Notes: generated by a model not told the origin, from the sequence alone. A stretch of DNA of 64,000 bases from JAXLWB01 sp046328715 (GCA_046328715.1 JAXLWB010000002.1:321081-385080), one strand, 5' to 3'. Shown: positions 25,352 through 34,680, numbered from the stretch's first letter. A program made the numbers and translations.

Positions 25352-26923
25352 TCACCGCTCAAACTCATACACCTCGACTCCATCAAACTGTTTACTTTCC
25401 TTTTCTACAAGCTGGCTACGCAATTCGTTGAGCGTGAGTTGTTGCGGATCGGTGTACCAAGAATGCGAATAGATGAGCCAAACCTGCCTGCGATTGGCAA
25501 TTAGCTGACGCAGATAGGGCAAATCCTCTTGGCGCATCTTCGGTTCTGTGACTCCACGCTCGAATAGATCGACAGGCATGCCACGCAGTTCAGCCTTAAA
25601 ACCATCTCGCTGCGCATAATATTCAAAAGGCAGTTGCACCCATGTTGCGTTGAATAGGATGAGATCGTTCAACTCAGCCTGCTCGTGCACATACCGGGCG
25701 ACATCAGCCCACTGTTCCTTATGCACAAATTGATAGTAGTTGGAAAGGCCCATACCATTACTGATGATGACCAAACCAAGAGCCGCAACAACGACCATTT
25801 GGCGAAGACTGCTCCTGTGAATATAGTTAGCAGACAGTTTCGCAATTTTCAACTCGCAATTGGCGACTTTCCCCTTCAATTGCGTCATGCCCACGGCAAT
25901 CAGCAAGTAAAGTGGCAGCGACGTCCAAATCAACGAGGGCGGATGCAACAAGGGACGGCGTAATCCAATCAGAATCTCAGCCAAGAAAGGTGTTAACCAA
26001 AAGGAGAGCAGCAAACTACCCGCTAATTTACCCTGCTGAATTAACCACCATCCGCCAGCCAGCGCCAGGATGAGCGCACAGAGAATCCACAATCTGGCCA
26101 ACGACGGAACAGTCGTATGATCTGCAAGCAGTCGTTGCAGCGCGTCAAGAATCTGACCAAATCTCGTTGGCTGAATCCAGAATTCTTGATCCACCTTGAT
26201 CGATTGACGCACAAAGTTTCCTGTCCAGGGAAGCCAAAGTAGAAGAGCAAGCACCTCTGCTGTCAGTAGAAAACGGAAACAAGGCATAAGTCGGGCTCGA
26301 AGCCCAGCAAGCCCGCCAGACATCTTACCCAGCACCAGCCCAATCAGAAGCGCCAAGGGAAAGAAAAGTACAAAGGTATTGTGCGTCCACATGCCGACGG
26401 CCTGAGAGAAAGCAAGCCCTAGGACACGCCAATCTCCAAATCTCCAGTCTCCAGTCTCAATGCTTACTTTGTTGACTATGCCTAATGTAAAATAGATCGC
26501 CCCACATCCCGCCAAGGCCAACAAGCTGTACATGCGGTTTTCTTGAGCATAATGGAGATGAAATGGGCTGACTGCGAGGAGAAACAAGGCCAGTAGCGCA
26601 CCGTTTGCATTTGCCACCTTGCGTGCTGTCAGGTAAAAGAGTGGCAACGTTGCTGTGCTCAACAGCGCAGGTAGCGACCGAATCGCAACTTCACTGTCGC
26701 CCCAAAGCTTGACCCAAAGCGAAAGTAGCAGATAATAGAGAGGGGGATGTTGGTCAATCCGTGCGATCCAACTCCAGACTTCGCTCAGTGGGTGCTTGGC
26801 AACCCACAGGGTAAAGGCTTCATCCAGCCAGATGCTTTTCGAACCGAGTGTGTAAAAGCGCAGAAATAAGCCCAATAGGAAGACTGCGTAGAGTGTCAGG
26901 CGAGTGGACAAGCGGCTCTTCAT
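25352..26923 (-). CDS. GT-C membrane glycosyltransferase (family 39/ArnT-like)
   Basis: Polytopic lipid-linked-sugar glycosyltransferase of 523 residues. The first loop holds SIWLDEAFTLWVAKHP, with the Asp-Glu typical of the GT-C active site, followed by IDQHPPLYYLLLSLW and about ten hydrophobic segments, then a soluble C-terminal domain. It likely transfers a sugar from a polyprenyl donor to protein or glycan outside the membrane. Two inserts look repeat-derived: ETGDWRFGDWRVLG (DNA 26431-26460, GGAGACT-type units) and NCELKIAKL (DNA 25840-25868). They keep the frame and fall between membrane segments. Confidence 0.88.
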   Translation of the reverse strand: MKSRLSTRLTLYAVFLLGLFLRFYTLGSKSIWLDEAFTLWVAKHPLSEVWSWIARIDQHPPLYYLLLSLWVKLWGDSEVAIRSLPALLSTATLPLFYLTARKVANANGALLALFLLAVSPFHLHYAQENRMYSLLALAGCGAIYFTLGIVNKVSIETGDWRFGDWRVLGLAFSQAVGMWTHNTFVLFFPLALLIGLVLGKMSGGLAGLRARLMPCFRFLLTAEVLALLLWLPWTGNFVRQSIKVDQEFWIQPTRFGQILDALQRLLADHTTVPSLARLWILCALILALAGGWWLIQQGKLAGSLLLSFWLTPFLAEILIGLRRPLLHPPSLIWTSLPLYLLIAVGMTQLKGKVANCELKIAKLSANYIHRSSLRQMVVVAALGLVIISNGMGLSNYYQFVHKEQWADVARYVHEQAELNDLILFNATWVQLPFEYYAQRDGFKAELRGMPVDLFERGVTEPKMRQEDLPYLRQLIANRRQVWLIYSHSWYTDPQQLTLNELRSQLVEKESKQFDGVEVYEFER

Positions 26924-26982
26924 GGGCTAGTAGCATACGTTACACTCGCTAAACTGATCAAGAACCGTTGTACAGCAATATA

Positions 26983-27095
26983 TAGGACTTACACAAGACA
27001 TTGTTATTGTAGAACAAGATACCTTCTTGTTCGTTTTCCAGATACCACAGCGCACAAGAAAATATCTTGTGCTACAGCGTCTTGCCTAAGTCCTG
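26983..27095. repeat. Composite inverted repeat with two ACAAGATA hairpins
   Basis: Outer arms (TAGGACTTACACAAGAC and GTCTTGCCTAAGTCCTG) enclose two inner hairpins at 27008-27032 and 27051-27077 built on GTAGAACAAGATA and CACAAGAAAATATCTTGTG. Related copies occur at 45473-45503 and 59594-59619. Confidence 0.75.
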
Positions 27096-27114
27096 ACATA
27101 CCAAAAGGAGAGAG

Positions 27115-27933
27115 ATGACAAACTATATCTGCAAAACCTGTGGCGTACAATACGAAGCGTCAGCAACACCACCCGCTCACTGCCCGATTTGCGAGGATGA
27201 GCGCCAGTATGTGGCCGAAAGCGGGCAAGCGTGGACGACACTTGAAGAGTTACAGCGAAATTATAAAATCGTGCTCAAAGAAGAAGAGCCCCATCTGCAC
27301 GGCATCGGCATGGAGCCGCGCTTTGCGATAGGTCAACGAGCGCAGTTAATTCAGAGTGAACACGGCAACGTTCTTTGGGAATGCACTTCGCTGATCAACG
27401 AAGAAGCGATTGCCGCCGTTCGTGCATTGGGAGGGTTCACTGCGATGAGCCTCTCACATCCTCACTATTACTCCTCGATTATTGAGTGGAGTGATGCCTT
27501 TGGCGGCGTGCCAATCTACGTTCATGCCAGCGATGAACGATGGTTGGGGCGGCGCAGCAAGAACGTCGTGCTTTGGCAAGGGACAACTTATTCACTCTCA
27601 CCAGATGTTACAATCATCAACTGTGGGGGGCACTTTCCGGGATCGTCTGTTCTACATTGGAGCAAAGGGGCAGCGGGCAAAGGAGTGCTGCTCTGTGGCG
27701 ACACGATCAATGTCGTGAGCGATCGGCGCTATGTCAGCTTTATGTGGAGCTACCCCAACCTGATTCCTCTGCCCGCAGCCGCTGTGCAGCAAATTGTTGA
27801 GCGGGTGCGCCCTTTTGCGTTTGATCGCATCTACAGCGCCTGGTTCGGCACTGTGCTCAAAGAGAATGCCCGCCAAGGGCTAGAATTTTCTGCGCAGCGC
27901 TACCAAAGGGCTATCAGTTCTCTCTATGGTTGA
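27115..27933 (+). CDS. Zinc-ribbon plus metallo-beta-lactamase-fold protein
   Basis: 272 residues. The N-terminal 30 residues form a rubredoxin-like zinc ribbon (YICKTCG ... HCPICED). The rest follows the MBL fold: NVLWECTSLINEEAI, MSLSHPHYYSSIIEW at the metal-motif position, IINCGGHFPGSSVLHW and VLLCGDTINVV. The usual HxHxDH is HPHYYS, lacking the Asp-His pair, while the later His and Asp remain, so metal content or reaction may differ from hydrolytic members. AAGGAG precedes the ATG. The 3' end overlaps the convergent methyltransferase by ten bases. Role unknown. Confidence 0.8.
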   Translation: MTNYICKTCGVQYEASATPPAHCPICEDERQYVAESGQAWTTLEELQRNYKIVLKEEEPHLHGIGMEPRFAIGQRAQLIQSEHGNVLWECTSLINEEAIAAVRALGGFTAMSLSHPHYYSSIIEWSDAFGGVPIYVHASDERWLGRRSKNVVLWQGTTYSLSPDVTIINCGGHFPGSSVLHWSKGAAGKGVLLCGDTINVVSDRRYVSFMWSYPNLIPLPAAAVQQIVERVRPFAFDRIYSAWFGTVLKENARQGLEFSAQRYQRAISSLYG

Positions 27934-28703
27934 TACTGTGTCCAAAAGCAGAACCAGGGTGGTGCAACCGCGGTAAAGTGATCCCACGTGCCTGGTTCGG
28001 CTGCTGGATCTGGGTAGTAATCCTTGGTGTCGGAAAAGTGGGTGAGCACAAAGTGATGCTCTACCAGTCCATTGAAGAGATCGCCTAGAGTGTGGCGAAA
28101 CTCTTGCGGAGGATCGATGTGCCGATCTGTGTCATGCACCCAATCGGCATCCTTTGAAAAGAGTTTGGCCCCGGCAATATAAGGGAAGCGTAGCGGATAG
28201 CCTTGGCCATCCCAATCCTGAGCACCTACACCAAGCGTCAATGGATTGGCACAGGCAAAATAGTAGGTTGCACCTGGGCGCAGACAACGGGCGACTTGGG
28301 CAAAGACGGTACGCACCTCCGGCACAAAGTTGATTGAATAAGGTTGCCAGACCAGGTCAAAGCTAGATGCAGGCAGCGCCGAGAGATCACGCATATCGGC
28401 CTGCACGATCTGCAACGTTAGCCCATAATGCGCCGCAGCCTGGCGATCCCGTTCAAGCTGCTCGGCGGAGAGGTCGACCACAGTCACGTCGGCGCCCAAG
28501 AGCGCAAATGCCACGGACTGTTGGCCGCCGCCGCTTGCCAAACATAAGACGCGTTTGCCACCCAGGTCGCCAAAGCGATTCTCCGGATCGACCTTGTTGC
28601 GAGCGGACTCCAGATCGAGATCCAGCGCAGGACGTGTAAAGAGTGCATTCACCTCGGCCAGATCTCGCCAGCGCTCTTGATTGTACGAACTGATTTCATC
28701 CAT
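27924..28703 (-). CDS. Class I SAM-dependent methyltransferase
   Basis: 259-residue methyltransferase. Motif I VLCLASGGGQQSVAFALLGA, motif II VTVVDLSAEQLERD, then IVQADMRDLSALPASSFDLVWQ and VARCLRPGATYYFA (motifs III-IV). The C-terminal part is rich in aromatic residues (GTWDHFTAVAPPWFCFW). The acceptor cannot be told; small-molecule methylation is likely. It ends inside the last codons of the convergent MBL gene, so the transcripts overlap. Confidence 0.9.
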   Translation of the reverse strand: MDEISSYNQERWRDLAEVNALFTRPALDLDLESARNKVDPENRFGDLGGKRVLCLASGGGQQSVAFALLGADVTVVDLSAEQLERDRQAAAHYGLTLQIVQADMRDLSALPASSFDLVWQPYSINFVPEVRTVFAQVARCLRPGATYYFACANPLTLGVGAQDWDGQGYPLRFPYIAGAKLFSKDADWVHDTDRHIDPPQEFRHTLGDLFNGLVEHHFVLTHFSDTKDYYPDPAAEPGTWDHFTAVAPPWFCFWTQYQP

Positions 28704-29021
28704 GTGAGAATTCCTTTGGTGAAGTCATATCAGTTGTGCTCCGAAACGCCATGCATTTCAACGATAGTTACGAAGAAGATTCCTAGCATTTGCAGCCGCA
28801 ATTGATATAACTCGCGCATTAATTTTTCAAAGTTTGCAATTGATGATACAGCAAATTTCCTGTAATGGTCTTGTAATAGTTGAATAATCTACGCTTCAGG
28901 AATCGATTGTAAACTCAAGGCAGGTAGGGAACAAATTGCTTTTATGACAAACAGGTGGAGATTCATCCACTGTCATTATTAAGGTTTGAGAGTTTGTGAC
29001 ATGCGAAAGGAGAGTAGTGCG
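28704..29021. other. Gap before msrP, no gene seen
   Basis: A 318-base divergent intergenic region that must hold promoters for the methyltransferase and msrP. It is A/T-rich, with a small hairpin near 28951-28974 (GGTGGA / TCCACT). Unusually for this window it has no tandem-repeat hairpin. No operator is clear. Confidence 0.5.
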
Positions 29022-30044
29022 ATGGAAAAAATTCGATCTTCTGAGATCACTCCCGAACACGTTTATTTGAATCGACGCAACTTTATGATTGGTGTAGGTT
29101 CTGCGGCAGCCGCTTTGACGCTTGCAGCCTGTAATCGCGGAGCACCCTCTTCCAGCGGCGTAAACGCCAATGCCACCGAGGTGTCGACGACCCCATCGCC
29201 CGGCTTTGAGGTCGGACCGGCGGTCGATCTGACCACTGTCAAGAGTGATACAGCGCCCACAGCAAGCAAGGCAACCGATGAATTAGGCGATAAGCTCAAC
29301 TCGTATGAGGACATTACAAACTACAACAACTTCTACGAGTTCAGCACCGACAAAGAGGAAGTGGCCAAACTTTCGCAAGGTTTCACTACCCGCCCATGGA
29401 CGGTCGAGGTAGGTGGACTTGTCAACAAACCCAAGACCTACGACATCGACGACATGCTCAAGCGCTTCGAACAACGGGAGCATATCTATCGGCTGCGTTG
29501 CGTCGAAGCTTGGTCGATGGTCATTCCGTGGATTGGCTTCCAAATGGCCGATTTGCTCAAAGAGGTTGAACCCAAAGCCGAGGCCAAGTATGTAAAATTC
29601 ACCTCGATTGTGCGACCGGAGCAAATGCCAGGGCAGAGCGGGTTTAGCTTTATCCAGTGGCCCTATGTCGAAGGCTTGCGCATCGACGAGGCAATGCATC
29701 CACTCTCGATCTTTGTGACTGGCATGTATGGCAAGTTGCTGGCACCAGCCAATGGCGCGCCGATCCGCAACATGTCGCCCTGGAAGTACGGCTTCAAGAA
29801 TATCAAGTCGATTGTCAAGATCGAGTTGGTCACGGAACAGCCGGTTTCGACCTGGACCACGCAAGCATCCAACGAGTATGGCTTCTATGCCAATGTCAAC
29901 CCCACCGTTGACCATCCCCGCTGGTCGCAGGCCAGTGAAACACGCATCGGTGACTTTGGCCGCCGCCGCACGCTGATGTTCAACGGCTATGCCGACGAGG
30001 TAGCAGGCTTGTATAAGGGAATGGATTTGGCGGCGAATTATTAA
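29022..30044 (+). CDS. msrP: Protein-methionine-sulfoxide reductase catalytic subunit MsrP
   Basis: Molybdenum-cofactor enzyme that repairs oxidised methionines in exported proteins. 340 residues from ATG at 29022 (AAAGGAG upstream). A twin-arginine signal LNRRNFMIGVGSAAAALTLAAC (R18-R19) ends in L-A-A-C, suggesting a Tat-exported lipoprotein. The catalytic domain holds the Mo-ligand C160 in YRLRCVEAWSM, then GFSFIQWPYVEGLRIDEA and NGAPIRNMSPWKYGFK. A Ser/Thr-rich linker of about 50 residues precedes the domain. The membrane partner MsrQ follows. Confidence 0.93.
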   Translation: MEKIRSSEITPEHVYLNRRNFMIGVGSAAAALTLAACNRGAPSSSGVNANATEVSTTPSPGFEVGPAVDLTTVKSDTAPTASKATDELGDKLNSYEDITNYNNFYEFSTDKEEVAKLSQGFTTRPWTVEVGGLVNKPKTYDIDDMLKRFEQREHIYRLRCVEAWSMVIPWIGFQMADLLKEVEPKAEAKYVKFTSIVRPEQMPGQSGFSFIQWPYVEGLRIDEAMHPLSIFVTGMYGKLLAPANGAPIRNMSPWKYGFKNIKSIVKIELVTEQPVSTWTTQASNEYGFYANVNPTVDHPRWSQASETRIGDFGRRRTLMFNGYADEVAGLYKGMDLAANY

Positions 30045-30118
30045 AAGTTACAAGGTGGCAGAGTGGCAGAGTAACAGTGCAGAGATTCCACTTTGCCACT
30101 TTGCGACCTTACAACTTT
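30043..30118. repeat. Intergenic hairpin of GTGGCAGA-type repeats
   Basis: GGTGGCAGAGTGGCAGAG units face CCACTTTGCCACTTTGCG complements between msrP and msrQ, inside the presumed operon. Confidence 0.7.
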
Positions 30119-30139
30119 TTTCTTATTTGTTGAGGCCTT

Positions 30140-30835
30140 ATGGACACGATCATCAATCATCTTCGTAAACACTGGTTTTGGTGGGTTGTCAATACATTAG
30201 CGGCATACCCGTTGCTGCATCTACTGTGGGATGCGAGTATTGGCAACTTTAGCGCCAATCCTGTCAAAGAAATCACCCTACGCACAGGAACGCCAGCGAT
30301 TATAACCCTCTTTTTATCGTTAGCTTGTACGCCCGCCGCTTCCATTTTTGGATTTCGTTTGGCCAATACTGTACGCAAATCGCTTGGATTACAATCGTTT
30401 GTCTATGCGACATTTCACTTTTTGACTTTTGTTGGGCTTGACTACGCACTAGATCTCGATCTAATTTTAGCAGATGGCATTGTACGCAAGCCCTATGCGG
30501 TGGTTGGATTTATCGCTTTTCTGATCTTGTTAGCATTGACCATCACCTCGACCAAAGCTTCGCAGCGTTGGCTGGGGCGCAATTGGAAGCGGCTGCATCG
30601 CCTTGCCTATGCCGCTGGTGTGTTGGCTGTGATCCATTTCTTCTGGCTGGCGCGTGCCTCCGATGGACGACCCCTCCTTTACGGTGTCATTCTCACCATC
30701 TTGCTGGTCGTACGCATTCCAACCATTCGCAGTTGGTTGGTCAAGCAGCGCACAAAAATCTACAATCCTGCACCGCCCGCACGTAAAGGGATGAAACAGA
30801 CAGTCAAGGCAGTCACCGTACCGACCGCTGAGTAA
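30140..30835 (+). CDS. msrQ: Heme-binding membrane subunit MsrQ
   Basis: Membrane cytochrome b-type subunit that passes electrons to MsrP. 231 residues, about six membrane helices. Expected heme-ligand histidines lie in YATFHFLTFVGLDY and LHRLAYAAGVLAVIHFFWL. The end is basic (KQRTKIYNPAPPARKG). Gene order msrP-msrQ and spacing support one repair unit, with only a repeat hairpin in between. Confidence 0.93.
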   Translation: MDTIINHLRKHWFWWVVNTLAAYPLLHLLWDASIGNFSANPVKEITLRTGTPAIITLFLSLACTPAASIFGFRLANTVRKSLGLQSFVYATFHFLTFVGLDYALDLDLILADGIVRKPYAVVGFIAFLILLALTITSTKASQRWLGRNWKRLHRLAYAAGVLAVIHFFWLARASDGRPLLYGVILTILLVVRIPTIRSWLVKQRTKIYNPAPPARKGMKQTVKAVTVPTAE

Positions 30836-30912
30836 AGACAGTGGGATAGTAGGACAGTGGGTCAGTGGTCAAAAACTGTCTTACTGACCCACCGTCCTAC
30901 TGTCCTACTACT
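30834..30912. repeat. Intergenic hairpin of ACAGTGG-type repeats
   Basis: ACAGTGGGATAGTAGGACAG units face CTGACCCACCGTCCTACTGT complements between the convergent msrQ and acyltransferase genes. It probably doubles as a terminator. Confidence 0.7.
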
Positions 30913-31729
30913 CGTAGTTGATCACTTCTGGCAATTCATCGCTGCTGGGTGGGAAATTGAGTGCTCGCTCTAACAAATGTTTGCACTCAATCGAAAGGGC
31001 GTGGGCATCGGCACCGGGTTGAGGGTGGATCGGATCGAGTGGCACCACTTCGATCCGCAGCGGAATCGGCGAGGTAGCAACTCGCCAGATGGAACTAAGA
31101 ATGCTCTCCTTGACCTGTACCGGCAGTCCATCTTTCACCTGTCGCCAGCCCCATGTCATGATTTCGGGATTGGAATAGCGAATGGCACAGGGCAAATAGG
31201 GAATGCTGTTGTCGATGGCAATTTCAAATGCACCCCGAAAAAACGGCAGCAGGAAGATTCCCGGGTTCAATCGCCCCTCCGGGAAAATCACGATTGGTGG
31301 GAATGGATCCTCACGCACTCGACGTGCAATCGACTGGCGCGCCCGTTGACGCGAGTTCCTATCACTGCGATCGACAAAGACCGAATCAATCGAAGAGGCA
31401 AAGTAGCCAATGAGCGGTCGATTCTTATTGCCACTCTCTGCCAGAAAACGCACTGGCAACACGCTCAACATCGACAAAATATCCAGATAGGTCGAATGGT
31501 TAGGGAAAAGAAAACCCTGATGCGAGCGAATCTTCTGCGGATCACGACAGGTGAAGCGGATATTGAAGAGCCAGTTGTGATAGCGTGCTAGCCCTGTTAC
31601 CACCCAACCCGCCAAGCGAGCCCCACTGATCCGAATTCCCATCCAACCTGTCAACAGGATGAAAACAAAACCAAAAACCATTGCGATTACCATAAGAGCA
31701 CAGCGCAGCGCGCCAATCAATGTACGCAT
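30908..31729 (-). CDS. 1-acyl-glycerol-3-phosphate acyltransferase-like (PlsC family)
   Basis: Phospholipid acyltransferase of 273 residues. An N-terminal membrane segment is followed by the catalytic HX4D motif in FLFPNHSTYLD, a GNKNRPLIGYFASSIDSVFVDR block, and VIFPEGRLNPG, the substrate-binding FPEG motif. It most likely forms phosphatidic acid from lysophosphatidate at the inner membrane face; other acyl acceptors are possible. Stand-alone gene. Confidence 0.88.
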   Translation of the reverse strand: MRTLIGALRCALMVIAMVFGFVFILLTGWMGIRISGARLAGWVVTGLARYHNWLFNIRFTCRDPQKIRSHQGFLFPNHSTYLDILSMLSVLPVRFLAESGNKNRPLIGYFASSIDSVFVDRSDRNSRQRARQSIARRVREDPFPPIVIFPEGRLNPGIFLLPFFRGAFEIAIDNSIPYLPCAIRYSNPEIMTWGWRQVKDGLPVQVKESILSSIWRVATSPIPLRIEVVPLDPIHPQPGADAHALSIECKHLLERALNFPPSSDELPEVINYE

Positions 31730-31860
31730 CTTGATACTCGGTTCACAAGTGACTATTCACAATTGGATAAATGCAGCCGGAAATTTACATTTGTGCTATT
31801 GTACAATAGAGCAAAACAGTGATTGAAATGAAAAGCAGACGCTCAAACAAAACAAGCGAG

Positions 31861-31947
31861 TTGCAACCTGCATCCCGCCTATGCTGCGGTTGCAATGAGA
31901 ACCAGAATTTTTTCCAGTTAATTTCGAAAGCAAAATTCCGGTTCTCA
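31861..31947. repeat. Two hairpins upstream of CBS gene
   Basis: A perfect 8-bp hairpin (TTGCAACC 31861-31868 with GGTTGCAA 31888-31895) is followed by 16-bp arms (31896-31911 and 31932-31947) with one mismatch. It lies in the 5' region of the CBS gene and could be a leader structure. Confidence 0.65.
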
Positions 31948-31983
31948 TTGAGAGCACAGTTTAGTTTCTGAGGAGGTCGCATG

Positions 31984-32442
31984 ATGCATCGAATTCCGAT
32001 TCAAAAGATCATGACCCATGAAGTGATCACAATTCATCCGGAGGCTTTGGTTACGGAGGCCGCAGGCATTATGGACGATCTGGAACTGCGCCGCATGCCG
32101 GTGATCGATGAAGATGGTTGCCTCTTGGGAATCGTGACTGATTCTGATATTCGCGAGGCGGAAAGCGTGGCGTTGACGCACAATAGCTATGAGCCCGGCA
32201 GTGAACCAGAGTGGCTAACCATTGCCGACATCATGACACGCGATGTGGTCACCATTTCGAGTGATGCAACCGTTGGTCAACTGGCCGAACTCTTCATCGA
32301 ACATAAAATCGGCGGCGTTCCAGTCATAGAAAACACCCCGGACACGATCCACCCCAAATTGATCGGGATTGTCACCGAAACCGACATCTTCGAGATGATC
32401 GCGGAAGCTTGGGAAAATGAAAAGCTAGAGAGCAGAGCATAG
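31984..32442 (+). CDS. Tandem CBS-domain protein
   Basis: About 152 residues consisting of two CBS domains: IPIQKIMTHEVITIHPEA ... LLGIVTDSDIREAE and IADIMTRDVVTISSDATV ... LIGIVTETDIFEMIAEAW. Such pairs bind adenosyl nucleotides and regulate a partner; stand-alone forms sense energy state. Two adjacent ATGs (31981, 31984) follow GGAGG at 31972; the second has the better 7-base spacing. No partner gene is adjacent. Confidence 0.9.
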   Translation: MHRIPIQKIMTHEVITIHPEALVTEAAGIMDDLELRRMPVIDEDGCLLGIVTDSDIREAESVALTHNSYEPGSEPEWLTIADIMTRDVVTISSDATVGQLAELFIEHKIGGVPVIENTPDTIHPKLIGIVTETDIFEMIAEAWENEKLESRA

Positions 32443-32500
32443 CGAGTGGCGAGTGAGGATGGCGAGTTAATACGAACCACTCGCCACTCGCATTTTCATG
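32438..32500. repeat. Intergenic hairpin of GGCGAGT-type repeats
   Basis: AGCGAGTGGCGAGTGAGG-like and ACCACTCGCCACTCGC-like arms pair between the convergent CBS and BKACE genes. Confidence 0.7.
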
Positions 32501-32537
32501 GATTGTTGTGCTTTGTTTCCAGAAGCGTCTATACTCT

Positions 32538-33464
32538 TTACCCTACCTTCCCTTTCAACCCCAGCATCTGCCGAGTCTCTGTCGGCGTGGCCGTGCTAAT
32601 GGAAAGCAGATCGAGCACAGTTTTGATTTTGTTTACCTGCTCGGCATTAGACTTTGCCAGTTCACCTTTGCCGATGTAAAGGCCATCTTCCAAGCCGACG
32701 CGCACATGGCTGCCCATGATGGCACCGGTCGTGACCACGTTGAGCTGAAAACGACCGCTGCCAAGTACGGACCAATGCAGATCAGCGCCGAGTAAGCGGT
32801 CCGCAGTGCGTTTCATATAGACGAGATTGTCCACCACTTCCGCACCGATACCGCCCATCGTTCCCATCACAAATTGGATAAAGATCGGTGGCTGCACCAG
32901 CCCCATATCCATAAAGTAAGCAAGGGTGTAAAGATGGCCGAGATCATAGGCCTCAAACTCGAAACGCGTCCCGGTTTCAAGGGTTAGCGTCTTCAACATA
33001 TACTCGATGTCCGAGAAGTTGCTGACAAAAGGCTCAAACCTGGTGCTTTCCAGGTAGGGTTTCTCCCAGTCGAAACGCCACTTGCCCTCATACTTGCCCA
33101 CCATCGGGAAGAGGCCATAGTTGACTGTACCCAGATTGCAGGTACAAAGCTCTGGCTTGATTGTCTTGATCACGTTCAGACGCTGCTCGATTGTCTGGCC
33201 GGTTGCACCGCCTGTGGTGATGCTGATAACCACATCGCTCTCCGCCGAAATGCGCTCAACATACTCGGCAAAGAGCGCCGGATCGGCGCTGGGGCTGCCA
33301 TCATGCGCGTTGCGCGCATGGAGATGTACGATGGATGCCCCAGCTTTAGCAGCGTCGATCGACTGGCGCACAATATCGTCTGCAGTAAAGGGTAAATGGG
33401 GCGACATCGTGGGCGTGTGGCTGCTACCGGTGATGGCGCAGGTAATAATGGTTTTCTTGGCCAT
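32538..33464 (-). CDS. BKACE-family beta-keto acid cleavage enzyme
   Basis: Zinc-dependent Claisen-type enzyme (formerly DUF849) condensing a beta-keto acid with acetyl-CoA. 308 residues: the N-terminal KKTIITCAITGSSHTPTMSP, metal motif SIVHLHARNAHDGSPS, VISITTGGATGQTIEQRL and a C-terminal VRVGLEDGLYIGKGELA. Founding members act on 3-keto-5-aminohexanoate in lysine fermentation, but the family uses many keto acids. It follows the serine-hydrolase gene by seven bases and is probably co-transcribed with it. Confidence 0.92.
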   Translation of the reverse strand: MAKKTIITCAITGSSHTPTMSPHLPFTADDIVRQSIDAAKAGASIVHLHARNAHDGSPSADPALFAEYVERISAESDVVISITTGGATGQTIEQRLNVIKTIKPELCTCNLGTVNYGLFPMVGKYEGKWRFDWEKPYLESTRFEPFVSNFSDIEYMLKTLTLETGTRFEFEAYDLGHLYTLAYFMDMGLVQPPIFIQFVMGTMGGIGAEVVDNLVYMKRTADRLLGADLHWSVLGSGRFQLNVVTTGAIMGSHVRVGLEDGLYIGKGELAKSNAEQVNKIKTVLDLLSISTATPTETRQMLGLKGKVG

Positions 33465-33471
33465 AAGCGTC

Positions 33472-34680
33472 CTAATCTACAATTGCTCCGTAGGTCAATA
33501 CACGCAATTCACGGCGAATGGGGTAGCTGGAGGAAGGCATAAGTTGCGTTAAGAAGATCACAATCTGCTCTTCAACCGGATCGACCCAGAAGGCAGTACT
33601 GGCGGCACCACCCCAGGCAAACTCGCCAGGCGAGCCAAGAATTTGGGCCTCGGCCGGGTTGAGCAGCACCGAAACGCCCAGACCGAAGCCAACACCGTTA
33701 TACGGCGTCTCACTAAAAACTGGCACGCCCATACTCGTCAGGTCGCCATTGTTGGGCATGTGGTTGGCGGTCATTAGCTCCACAGTCTTGCGCCCAAGAA
33801 TGCGCACACCATCCAACTCACCTTTGTTCAGCAACATCTGGGCAAAACGGAAGTAATCGGCACAGGTGGAAACCAGGCCACCGCCACCAGAACGGCGAAC
33901 CGGCGGCTGAAGATAAGGGCTGACCGCCGGATCATCAATTAATCGCATGCCGCCCTCGTGACATTGATAATTGGCAGCAAACCGATCTTGCTTAGTGGCA
34001 GGTACAGTAAAGGCAGTGTCGACCATGCCCAATGGCCGCAAAATATTCTGCTCAAAATAGACATCCAAGGTTTGCCCCGAAATCACCTCGACCAGATAGC
34101 CAAGAATGTCAGTGGCAACGCTGTAGTTCCATTGTGTCCCAGGCTGAAACTGGAGTGGCACTTGAGCCAGTGCGTCAATCATTGCCTGCAACGAACCTTT
34201 GTGGACGCCATGTTGCATATAAAGCTGGTCCACTGGATGATTGCCGAAAATACCATAGGTGAAGCCAGCAGTGTGTGTAAAAAGGTCACGAATCGATACT
34301 TCACGCTTCGGTTCAGTCACCGCAACCTGATCAGCGTCTCCGCCCGCATAGACTTTCAAGCCTTTGAATGCAGGAATAAAGCGTGAAACCGGATTGTCAA
34401 GCTGGAAGTGACCTCGCTCGTAAAGCTGTAACAAGGCAACGCTTGTGATCGGTTTGGTCATCGAGTAGATGCGAAAGATCGTATCTTGGCCGACAGGTTT
34501 AGCCCGCTCCACATCGCAGAGACCATAATGATGTAGATAGGCAGGCTGGCCTCGGCGCGCCACCAGCACCAGGTAGCCGGGAATCTTCCCCTGGTCAACA
34601 TAGCGGTTGAGATGAGGTGCAATCTGCTCTAAACGGGAAGCGCTCAACCCCACGCTGGCAGGTGAAACAACTGAAATCAT
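33472..34680 (-). CDS. Beta-lactamase-fold serine hydrolase (class C/EstB-like)
   Basis: 402-residue serine hydrolase. Catalytic S73-M-T-K76 lies in RIYSMTKPITSVALLQLYE, the Tyr motif in WNYSVATDILGYLVEVI, and a C-terminal EFAWGGAASTAFWVDP takes the place of the KTG-like strand. No signal peptide is evident, so a cytoplasmic esterase or amidase is more likely than an antibiotic-resistance enzyme. Tight linkage to the BKACE gene hints at a shared catabolic step. Confidence 0.9.
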   Translation of the reverse strand: MISVVSPASVGLSASRLEQIAPHLNRYVDQGKIPGYLVLVARRGQPAYLHHYGLCDVERAKPVGQDTIFRIYSMTKPITSVALLQLYERGHFQLDNPVSRFIPAFKGLKVYAGGDADQVAVTEPKREVSIRDLFTHTAGFTYGIFGNHPVDQLYMQHGVHKGSLQAMIDALAQVPLQFQPGTQWNYSVATDILGYLVEVISGQTLDVYFEQNILRPLGMVDTAFTVPATKQDRFAANYQCHEGGMRLIDDPAVSPYLQPPVRRSGGGGLVSTCADYFRFAQMLLNKGELDGVRILGRKTVELMTANHMPNNGDLTSMGVPVFSETPYNGVGFGLGVSVLLNPAEAQILGSPGEFAWGGAASTAFWVDPVEEQIVIFLTQLMPSSSYPIRRELRVLTYGAIVD

